Shown in pieces: positions 1-61,765 of a DNA stretch of 64,000 nt; positions within the stretch are counted from its first letter, which is position 1; every line of letters starts with the position of its first letter. A program made the translations under genes and the position numbers. The notes under the pieces were generated by a model. The model did no database searches. It saw nothing but the letters and a program-made list of their open reading frames with translations, and had not been told where the DNA came from. This stretch comes from Euglena gracilis (lineage: Eukaryota > Euglenida > Euglenophyceae > Euglenales): contig CP154956.1 in NCBI GenBank assembly GCA_039621445.1, positions 41,254,437-41,318,436 of the forward strand. Direction: 5' to 3'.

Positions 1-2960
<2,960 letters not shown>

Positions 2961-3099
2961 ACCGCCGCCCCCCCCCAGACCCCGGTGGGGGAGGGGGGAG
3001 GCCTGGGGGCCCCCACCACAGCCTGGGGGGGGGGGGGCAGGCCCAACCGAGGTCTGGCCGCCATGTCCCCGAAATCCGAAAGGCCGGCAGCAAGGCAGA

Positions 3100-5899
3100 G
3101 CGTTGACCGCAGCACACCCCAACTGGAGTCTGGAGACCCGCAACACGTGAGGTGATGATTGCGAGTGGCAAACGAACGGCATTTGTCTGCACAGCGGGCC
3201 GGGACGAAACACTTCTATGTAGACCGCAAGCTTTATCTCACCTGGAGGGTCGCATGCCAAGCGCCAAGCCTGCTGGGAACCGCCCAGAAAGCTTTGGGCA
3301 TGTACCCAAAAAAATATGACAACGGACTCGGCACAATGTGTGGATCTCGGCTGGTGCAGGGGTTGGCCGGCCAGACGCGCCTCAGGACAAGCCTTCCTCG
3401 TGATGCACCCCAGCCGGCCCTGACAGAGGGGGCGATGGTGATGGAGGAACAGCCTCCGGCGGTGCCGGTGGGAGGCAGGGTGGATCCCAGCCCCCTGGGC
3501 CCCAGCCAGCCCCCCCCCCAATATGCGCTAAAATACGCTGGGAAATGCACTAAGTTTGCAGAAAAAATATGCAATATGCGGAATGGGGCCATATTTGGAC
3601 ATGTTCCCGCGACCCAATCAGCAAGTCATTTCAAGCCATCTTGGGCCATTTTGGGTCCATTTCAGCCCATAACCGGCCACAATCAGTAGTTTTCGGATCA
3701 TTTTCGACCACTTTCAGCCAGTTTGGGGCCATTTTAGACCTGTTTTGACTACTTTTTTTGACCATTTTCAGCCATTTTTAGCAAATTAGAATGCTTTGCG
3801 ATGGAGAATGGCCCAAATGACCAAAATAACAGCTGATTTGTCAAAAAAAAAAAGACCAACTGCAGTCAAAACTGTCTCAAATGTTGCCCACAGTGGCTCA
3901 AAATGACCCAAAATAGCCAAAAATTGGCCTGAAACTGCCCCCGAACGGAAACGTTTGGCCTAAAATGGTTGGAAAAAGATCAAAACGACCCCAATAAGAT
4001 GCGGAAAACATGCAGAGAATATTCAGGAGTGGGGTAAAATATGCGGTGTTAAAATTAAATTTGTGAAATATGCGCATTTTGGCCAAGATAATGAAATATG
4101 CACTAAATATGCAAAACATTCGCAAATATGTGCTCAGCATATCCTCGCAGCTTTCACCGGTTCTCACCCAGCCCCAGGGGGGGACCATAGATTCACTTAG
4201 TGGCCTCCGCCCGGGGGGGGGGGTTTCCCTGGACCCAGCCCCAAAACCACCCACCCACTTTTTTTGAAAACCCACCCACCCAGAATCCCCCCGCCGGGGG
4301 GGGGGGGGGGGGTGAAACAGGTTTTGGCATGGCCAGGCCGGGCCAGAAGGGTTGTCGGCCGATGTTGGCTGGGCCCTGGGTCTGACCCATGGCAGACCCC
4401 ACCCCGGGGGGGTCCAGAGCAGGGGGGGGGGGAAACTGCACACGGGGCGGTCAAAAACTGCACTGCAAAAGAAAAAAACAACAATAAACAAGCTGAAATG
4501 GTGTCCATATGCAAAACAACGTAAATTGCGACCACACGACCACGCCCCAATTCACCTAACTTTTTTTTGCACAGCTTTGGAGCCGATGACAACAAAAATG
4601 GAAGCAATCAATCAAGGTGCACTCGTGGTTTTTCATGCACTGAAATGCAAGTCATGTGTTTGGATGCCAGGTCACGGCGGTTTTCCTGCACCAAAAATGG
4701 AACCGACCATGCCGACAAAGATGCCAAACGGTTTCCTTTCTAATATGGGAAAAATGCACATTTGCCCATACACAGAAATTTCCAATGTTTTCATTTCTTG
4801 CAGGGGATGTTCAGTTTGGGACTTTCGGTCCATCCCCTGGTGAAGTTTCCCCATGATGAAAAAAAATCTGAAACAAACACCACAAACTTTGAACATTGTC
4901 CTTAGGGGACTGCCAAATGGTTTACAACCTGGGAATTTCTTGCAAATAAGAAAGAACTTCTTGCTCTTTGAAGCATTTGGCTTGTGTGACATTTGGCCAC
5001 AATGCTTGGGGCAAGACCCAATCTTCTTCAGGAGCTTGTGCTCCTTTGCAGCACCACGAATTTCGAAATCCTCAACTCCAACTTCAACCAAAAATTGCAC
5101 AAAAAAAGTTGTATTTAGTCCCCAGGAATCCCAACATAAATAGTTGAATCTGCTCTGCAGTGTGCAAATGACGCTTCCCAAAATGAGCATTGTGACATCT
5201 GTCAGCACAGGCTGGAGATGGAGCAATTTTGGTTGGGGAGTAAGTGTGGTCTTGTCATCTAAACAATTTGTTTTTTTTTAATGGTGGCTACACCAATCTC
5301 TGTTGTGTTAAGAGGCAAGGCAGTTGGCAAGGCAGTTGGGAGCAAGACAATTGGTGGGAGAACTGTGGACAACGCAACTCATGAACAGATGACGCTTTTT
5401 CTTGAGAAACACCCTTCAAACATATAATCCAGAACCAAAAAAAAACAGACACCTCAGGTTTCCTCAAAACTGGAAAAAAAACTGCAAAAAAACTGCACTT
5501 GTGCAGTTTTTTTTCTTCTTCAGAAAAAAACCTGCAAAAATCTAAAAATCTGCAAAAAACTACAAAAAAATGCAAAAAACCCAAAACGTGAAAACTGCAA
5601 AAAAAAAACTGCAAAAACTGCACGGTGCATATCCCCCCCGGTCCAGAGGCCCCCCCCCCCCCCCCCCCCCCCACTCTCAAAATCCCTCCGGGGGGTGGGG
5701 TCACATAAGTGAATCCATGGGGGACCCTTTCTGTGGGGCGGTGGCTTGACTTGCAGTGGCTCTTGCCCCAGGAATTGCAGGTCCACCCACGCCGGCCAGG
5801 GGGGGGGGACAAGACTATGGCCGGCCAGGGCAGAGGTGCCAGGCGCACATTTGGAACCCGCCATGGATGGGGGGGGGGTGATGCGTGGGGCCGGGGCGG

Positions 5900-5900
<1 letters not shown>
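3100..5900. other. spacer between membrane-protein and DEAD-box genes: no supported gene
   Basis: Contains A-rich tracts with repeated AAATATGC and GGCCATTTT, a C/G-run repeat at 4,180-4,440 with CCCACCCAC, and a stretch of TGCAAAAAAC repeats at 5,470-5,640. Untraced last exons of the membrane protein and the first DEAD-box exons may lie here. Confidence 0.5.
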
Positions 5901-28566
<22,666 letters not shown>

Positions 28567-28613
28567 CTTCTTACTTCTTAGCAGCGGCCCCTGCAATGGA
28601 AAGAGGAAAGAAG
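28567..28613 (-). promoter_or_regulatory. candidate 5' acceptor (spliced-leader type) of the membrane-protein gene
   Basis: A strong polypyrimidine tract followed by CCATTGCAG ends at 28,591 on the minus strand, 24 nt before the ATG at 28,566. It lies about 0.4 kb after the preferred P5CR stop at 28,974, so the two genes are closely spaced. The same site could instead be the last P5CR cis-acceptor (exon 28,590-28,571 ending in TAA). The two readings are exclusive for a given transcript. Confidence 0.42.
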
Positions 28614-28973
28614 AGAGGGGCAAACCCTGCCCCCCCCACCCCCGACTCAACTGGCGCTGCTGTCATTTTGCCATCCGTGCAGAACGCAGCCTGTCTCAAC
28701 GCCTCGCAAGACTAAGACAGGTGCTTTGGAATTATAAATTTGATTTCTGTTTCCCAACATCCTTCTTCAACACTGCCCTCTGCAACCTTTTGGTTGAAAG
28801 AATGCAAGACGCCATCCTTCTCCACCTCAAACCCAGGAAACTATCACCAAAAAAGGAAAGCAGGAAGAAAGGTATGCGACAGATCTCAATGAGGAGATTG
28901 ATCTGTCCTCATTCAGGTCAGATATGAAGACAGGAAGGAAGTTCAAGGGAATAGAGCATGATCCGCCAGAATT

Positions 28974-30124
28974 TCAGCCGTGGCGCAGCTCCCTGCAACG
29001 ACTTTCAGCGTCTGCGGAAAACAAATAAAACGCGGGGAGTTGGAGGAGCCAATGAAGCCAGGAGAGGTGACCCCATGGAGCCATGGCTGAGGAGGGGGGG
29101 GGGGGCACCGAGGGCGGCGGAGCGAGAGGACGCGTTGAAGACGGCATTGATGCACGCCGCCCGCAGGCCGCCGTTCTCCAGGGCCGCCACCCCCTGCCCC
29201 AAGAAGACAGCGGGGAACGGACCGTCCAGCGGCCGCCACCCAACCCACGCCCGCCACGTCCCCGGTTGCGTTCGGAGCGGGACGGAGCACGGATGCGCCG
29301 GGGAGGCCGGTCTGGCACAACGCAACACAACAGCCAACAACACCGTTGGGGCTGTTGTTGGCACAGCCCCAACGGAGCGGTCTGCGGCGTGCAACAAGAA
29401 GAGGGGGGGGCGGACCTCGATGGTGGTGCCGCCGGGGGAGCAGACCGCGTCCTTCAACTGCCCCGGGTGTTTGCCAGTCGCCAGCACCATCTCGGCCGCC
29501 CCCTTCACGGTCTGGGCGGCCTGGGGTGGGCACGGGGCGCGGTGTACGGGTCATCGTGGTGCGCGGGTCATTGCCGGGCTTGGGGGACTCACGGCCTTGG
29601 GGGCGGCGGAGATTTGGCTGCTTGGGTGCCGGCTCCATCAGGTGCGGTGTTTCACACGCATGGATTTGAAAGCCGTCGAAGGAAACACATTGACACATTG
29701 ATACAAACACATATGCATAATGTGCACCAGGGTGGCTCATAAGGGGGGGGAAATCCTGTCCCAGCGCATTCAATGAAAAATCCACAAGAAAGATGGTTGT
29801 AAAAAAAACCATACTCTGGGAAAACCAGTTGACGTTGGGGGGGGGGATTCTGGCATCCTTGGACCATCGGCCATCTACCCAAAGACCAAAAAATTTGCAT
29901 CTTTTTTACTTTTAAATTCAATTTTCGACAATTAAATCAATTTTCCCCCCCTATTTGACCGTTGGCCGGTACTTGAGCCCACGGGCAGTCCTTAACGAAA
30001 GAAAAGCATCACGTCCCTTAATGCGAGCATGTGTATGCACACATATATTTCAGAAACACATGTTCTCATTCATGTTACATCACATTCACATGTACATGTT
30101 GCATTCACATTGGCACACATAACC

Positions 30125-30160
<36 letters not shown>

Positions 30161-33100
30161 CCCAGCCTCAACTTCATAAATAGATCAAATGGGAACATGA
30201 ACCGAAAACTTGCGCAGGATCAGTCAGCCAGCAGAAAAAGAGCATGCAAAGGACACATCGTAGTTGGACATAAAAACGGGCAGAACACGGGACTCACCAA
30301 GGTCTGGGCAACGTTGCGCGGGAGACCAGCCTTGACCCCGCCATCCGCAAGCGCCTCGATGAACATGTAGACGTACGCTGCAAACGGCCACAACCACGTC
30401 CGAACAGGGATGGCCCACCCCACACCCAACTCTCAGGAGCCCAAGCCAACCACAACTGGCACCACAAAGCTGTGGAATAGTGTGTTTCCACTGGGGTTGA
30501 TCGCTGGACAAGACCCTTCCTCCAATGGACTGTTCCATTCCGCCACACAGCACGCTGCACGTGGAAATGGACACAGCATGCAGTTTGAAGCACCTGCAGT
30601 CAGCTGGGGTGTCTGATCGGTGTCTTTGTCTGAGGACCTCAGGGGTCTGGCACCCATCCCCCGGGCACCAACCGTTGAAAGTGTCGGTGCCAGTCAGCAA
30701 TGAGTTCCAGTGCCGCAACAAAACCCGCTCCAGTCGCGGCCCCACGCCCCACACCACACCGGGGCCACTGCCACTCAGGCCGGTCACCGCGTCCAGCAGC
30801 TTCTCATCAAGCTCGAACGCCAGGCCCACGCTCTCGAACAGCCCCTTCACCAGTGTGGAATCCTCCTTGGAGGCGTTCAGCCCTGTCACGTGGCCATGCG
30901 TGACAGGGCTGCACTGGGCATGACGGTCACAGCTGCCCAGCGTCGACATGCAGCCCCCCCCCCCAACAAACCGAGGGCTGTGGGTCACTCCAGTAACTTC
31001 CCACCTCCTGACCTCCCCCGGCCCGCATTCGAGGCACACCCAGGGCGAAGGCGGAGGCGGAGACGCTGACCATGCATGGCGTGTTGGGCATCACCCGCAC
31101 CACCCGTGCGCCGTTCTCGCTGGCGTGGGCGCAGTCCACCAGCGTGGCCAGCGTAACGCCTGCGGGGCAGCACGAGACCCCCGCCACACTGCACAGGGGC
31201 AGAGCACAGGAGGCTGGGCCAGTAGGGTGGCTCTGGGGGTGGAAGACCTGCACAGATGGACACCAGGAGGTGCTTGGAGGACAACACGCCCTGCAGTTCT
31301 TTCAACACCTGGGTGAGGTTGCCGGGATCTGCCAAAAACCTGGGGCTGGCCTGGAGGAGGCTTGTGCTTACCGACCGGGGGGGAATGGGTGCTATAGGGT
31401 GCCTGCCCCTAGCAGGCACACCCCCCCCTGGGGGGGTCCGGGGGAGACTCAGAGAATTTTCATTGAAAATGGCCTTTTCTGGGCCCCGGCGCCTTAGGCG
31501 ATGGGTCGGAGGGGGGGTGCCTGCCATGGGCAGGCACCCCAAATATCCTACCCCCCCCCCGGGGGGTCGGATGGGGTGCTATAGCAGGGGGGGGGGGAAT
31601 GCGCTGGACGGCCCTCGGAAAAAATTCCCAAAAAATGCGCAAAAATGCCCAAAAATGCGCAAAAAAATGCGCTGAGTTTGTGACATTCCTAAGGGAAAAA
31701 GGACTTAGAAAAATTTCCAACAATAAACCCAAAATTAAACCAAAATCGCCAAAAAGAGCTGAAATGAAGGCATTTTGGCCAAAGAATGCATGACCAAGGC
31801 GTCACTCTCCGTTCACCATAACCAACAATGTCAGCCATGGTGCCCCTTACGTGTGATCAGGGGAGTGGGATTCCCGCCTTGGTTACATGTCAAGGTGGGG
31901 TCTCTGAAACCCCTAGTGTACTCATCGTCATTGGATGAGTACCCACACCTCATCCCCCAAGGGTTTTCTCTTGAGGCGGGTCCCTTCGGTGAAAAAAACA
32001 GTGCGAAAATGGGTTCGTTGGTTACAGAAATGGGTCAGTTGAACGTGGGCAAAATTTGGTGAGCATGTGATTTGGGTGGAAAATGTGCAAAAATGGCAAA
32101 ATGTGCAAAATTGGGCAAAAAATGCGCAAAAAATGTGCAAAAATGGAAAATGTGCAAAATTGGGCAAAAATGCGCAAAAAAAATGTGCAAAAAATGGAAA
32201 ATGTGCAAAAATGGGGGGAAATGTGCAAAAAATGCGCAAAAAAATGCGCAAAAAATTGACAAAAATGCGCAAAAGAATGCGCAAAAAATGCGGAAAAATG
32301 CGCAGCGCATTCCCCCCCCCCCTGGCTATAGGGTGCCTGCCCCTAGCAACACCCCCCCCCGTGGGGTAGGCACCCAACTAAGCACAAGCCTGGCCTGGAG
32401 TTAGCACACCCTGAGAAGCCATTTGCTGAACCTGGGGAAAGAATCGCCGGACAGGAAAGAATCGCCGTCCCACCTTTCTGCCCCACTTGGCCCTGCTGTG
32501 GTCACATCAGTCAGGCACAGCAGGGACTGTGGAACGGGATGGGCTCACACCGTGGCCACCATGTTTGGCTTGACGGCCAGAATGACGATGTCGACGTTTG
32601 CCACAACCTCCAGGTTGTTGGGGCACAGGTTGATCTGCCACACACCAATGGTGGGCACGCATCCATGTGAAGAATCACATGCCTGCCACACATCTGTCCA
32701 CACCTGCATGCACTCTATATGTTGTACACACATTCCCTGTACATTGTGCACAGTAACCCACCTGATGGAGGGCTTTGGGAATTTTTCGCAAGTCACCCAA
32801 ATATATTAATCAATCAATATGAGACAAATATGAACCTTCAATACATATAAGAGCTTTAGGATCTGCATGAATACAGCCCCTGGTTTGAAGACAAAATCCA
32901 CCTGCAACTGGAAAAATGCAACACATCTGTAAATGGAAGATTGGACACAGAATATTCTGAAAGGAGAACGCTGTAATCCCAAATGCACGATACAATGTGA
33001 GACACCGTTGCTTTGGGGGGTAAACCCCCCCCAAATAATACCCCCCCCCTAAACAATACCCCCCCCCCAAATAATACCCCCCCCCCTCGGGGTCCGACTT

Positions 33101-33922
33101 CGGCCGCCGAAATAATACCCCCCCCCCCTGTTCCGGGCCGAAGGCCCGGATTTTTGACCTGAAAATGTCGGTAAAAAACCACAATCTCTGACAACAAATT
33201 ACGAAAAAAATCAAATTTTCTGGCTCATCTGACCTCCATAAAATGGTAAATTTCACAAGAAAGTGCAAAAAATGACCCCAAAGGGGGTTTTGGGGGCTAT
33301 TTTGGGTTTTACGGGACTTCGAAAAATTTCGAAAATTTTGGAAAAATAATACCCCCCCCCAAATAATACCCCCCCCCTCGGGCCGGGACTTCGGGCGAAA
33401 AAATAATACCCCGGGGGGGGGGTATTATTTGGGGGGGGTTTACATCAACAGAGCAGCTTTTAATGATTGAAGGACCTTATGAAAGTTGACGACGGTCAAA
33501 TTTGTGCAGCAGAGCCTTGATCTCACCCGTCATTGTGTTTCAAGTCCCAAAGCCACACCTTCAGCTCCCGTTGAAGGCGTGCAAGCTGCTCTGGCCAGGG
33601 GTCGTACGCAAAGATATCGGATGCACTCCCCACGAAACCCTGGACAACCAGTGGCAGATATGGATGTTGCGAGCCAATTCAATTCAAAAACTATTCATAA
33701 TAAATATATTTAAATTTTTCTTCGCACATTATACAAATACATATGTATAATAATTATTTTATCTGTGTGGGTTGCTTCACAGCAACATTGCACTGTTACA
33801 CATGCATTGAAGCATGCCCGCGGAGGACCTCCAAAATGTGTACGAGGGCATACGCTGGTGATCATCCCCTTGGCCAGAGCCTCACCCATCTGGCCGCAGC
33901 CGAGAAATCCCACTGTGGGCAT
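28974..33922 (-). CDS. proC: pyrroline-5-carboxylate reductase (P5CR), 10 exons
   Basis: Reduces 1-pyrroline-5-carboxylate to L-proline with NAD(P)H, the last step of proline synthesis. Exons: 33,922-33,854; 33,639-33,559; 32,634-32,551; 31,308-31,248; 31,159-31,040; 30,882-30,760; 30,377-30,298; 29,520-29,416; 29,193-29,109; 29,011-28,974. Together 846 nt, 281 residues, the usual family length, with phase kept at every join. Seen: N-terminal Rossmann motif [17 protein letters not shown] at residue 4; [17 protein letters not shown]; the C-terminal signature [20 protein letters not shown] followed by [11 protein letters not shown]; then CSPGGTTIE and a helix ending RSAAL. All nine introns are GT-AG. 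A second possible last exon, 28,590-28,571, would end LGAAAKK; I prefer 29,011-28,974 because the acceptor at 28,591 fits better as the 5' end of the next gene. Start: acceptor-like CTGCAG ends 15 nt before the ATG. Intron 2 holds an inverted-repeat element and intron 3 a 1.04-kb CAGG-type element. Confidence 0.94.
30128..30160. repeat. (CA)n microsatellite in P5CR intron 7
   Basis: A CA run of about 30 bp, 140 nt downstream of exon 7 on the minus strand. Confidence 0.9.
31357..32392. mobile_element. CAGG/CCTG-family element, 1,036 bp, in P5CR intron 3
   Basis: Terminal repeats AGGCTTGTGCTTA and complement, with the first base of the left end changed (GAGG for CAGG). Target site GCCTGGAG is at 31,349-31,356 and 32,393-32,400. 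The interior has repeated TGCGCAAAAA-like units and C/G runs; no gene is seen in it. Confidence 0.85.
33018..33445. mobile_element. C-run inverted-repeat element in P5CR intron 2
   Basis: Left end GTAAACCCCCCCCAAATAAT, right end ATTATTTGGGGGGGGTTTAC. The interior repeats ATAATACCCCCC. A similar AAATAATACCCCC occurs at about 43,780-43,796. Confidence 0.65.
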
Positions 33923-33936
33923 TTGCGTTTGAGAGA

Positions 33937-33943
33937 GCTGCAG
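33937..33943 (-). promoter_or_regulatory. candidate 5' acceptor (spliced-leader type) of the P5CR gene
   Basis: On the minus strand a pyrimidine-rich stretch ends in CTGCAG 15 nt before the P5CR ATG at 33,922. No upstream coding exon is needed, since the protein starts with a standard P5CR N-terminus. Euglenid mRNAs receive a short leader by trans-splicing at such sites. That this site is used is inference. Confidence 0.45.
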
Positions 33944-35712
33944 CAGAGCAGGAGGTGAGCAAAGGTATCTCTTTTGGCAGTTAGGTAGGAAGAGGAGCAC
34001 ACATCACTCGGCCTTCAATTGTGGCCAAATACCAATTTTATGTCAAATTTCGGTTGTGTACCTCCTATTTTTCGCAGAAATGTGCAATTCTTATCCAAAA
34101 TGGAGCATCTCTGGTGAAAAAAAAATGTTGTATCCACTCAAATTTTTCTATTTTTTCCCCTGAATGACACCAGCGTCTTGCTCCACATAAGGGGGGGGGG
34201 CTTTGTATTTGGGGGGCAAAACCAAACCCCCTGGGGGGTTTATATTTGGGGGGGGGGGGGTTACTCAGTTGAGCTCTGTGACAGGTCGGCCACATCATGC
34301 AGGCGATGTCAAAACCTCCAAATGTGCCGAAGGCAATCAAAAGGCAATTTAAGGGGTGGAGGCCTCCAGCCACATAGAAATGCGCCGGATAGGTTGGGTT
34401 TTTTGCATAATTTGTGTAATTTCTTATTTTGGGGGGTCAACTCGGGGGGGGGGGGTTGCGCAACTCTGCACCGTATTTTGGAGGGCCAAAAACAGCAATT
34501 TCTGGACTTTCCCCATGTTTCACCTGTGCACAATCATGCAAATGCACACCCGGAGGGAGGGCTGGCAAATACCTGGCAGTTGGAAAACCTGGACCCTAAC
34601 CCCCAGCAGAATAAAAACCGTGTTCCTTTGTGCAAACGCACAAAGCAACACAAAAAAAGCTGAAGGGTGGGAACGGCCCCCAAAGGCAATGTCATCCTAT
34701 GGGACAGATGGCCGCATGAATGAAATATTTTGCCGCGTATTTCAACCTGTATCTCGCATGGTTGGGTAGCCCGCATGGTTGAAATTTGCAAAATCCAACA
34801 TTGATAAAACTTTAGTTGTCATACACCATTGGCAGAACATAAACTCGTTTTTCCCAGACTCACAAACACTTCCTTTCCTGCTTTTCTTGTTGAAACAACG
34901 CAGGCTGGCAGCTGAACTGACAGGTACCCCCAAAACAAGGCAAAAAGCTCAAATCCAGCCGGGTTGGCATTTTTTTTTTTAGCCAAATCTGGAGGTGAAA
35001 ACCAAAACCCTCCAAAAAGGACAATTTTAGCCATTTTTTTGACCCTCGTTTTCAAAAATTTTCGGCATTTCGCGCCTAAAATTTCTTTCAGTCCAGTCTG
35101 GGAGGCCCAAACTATATTTCGGCAAACCTCCTCGGGGGCTGCAGCACTCCTGGGAGATGAAAAGTGCTGGCTGGCTGGACCCCCCCCCCCCCGGGGTAAG
35201 GTCCCCTCCAGCTTAAAAATCTGATTGGCACTTATGGATGACCTCCTCTCCCGGGGGTGGGGTCGACACCCCAAAACCCTGAAAATGTCTGCAGCCAGCT
35301 TGAACTGACCCTTGGTGAAAATACCCCTGGGGGTTGTCTCCAAACCAACCCACTTTAAATTTAAAGAAAATTAAAAGAAAAAAATGATTTCCCGGAAATG
35401 GAACCACTCCATATTCCATACCTCCGACCAGATACATAAAACGAAGGAGGTTTCAATTTGTTTTCATCGTATCAATATCGGAAGTCGTCCTCTGCAAGCT
35501 CAGGCAAGGAAGGTTGATTGGGCTCAAAGAGCATATCGCAGCGGTAAGAGCGAATCTGCGTCAAACGTCACAGGGGGCTGGAGGCGTGGGGGAGCGCACA
35601 AACTGCTCTGAGCAGGTTCGCCCAGCACGCCGGCAACCTACCGTCGGGTAAGCTATTCTTGACGCGCATGCAGCAGGTGCAGTGTGTCTGTGAGGCTTGG
35701 AATGGGAAGGGG

Positions 35713-61765
<26,053 letters not shown>

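Noticed and set aside
3180-3290. Plus-strand frame with KHFYVDRK resembling the N-terminus of DDX5-type helicases
   Set aside because: It is on the opposite strand to the helicase and has no continuation; taken as coincidence.
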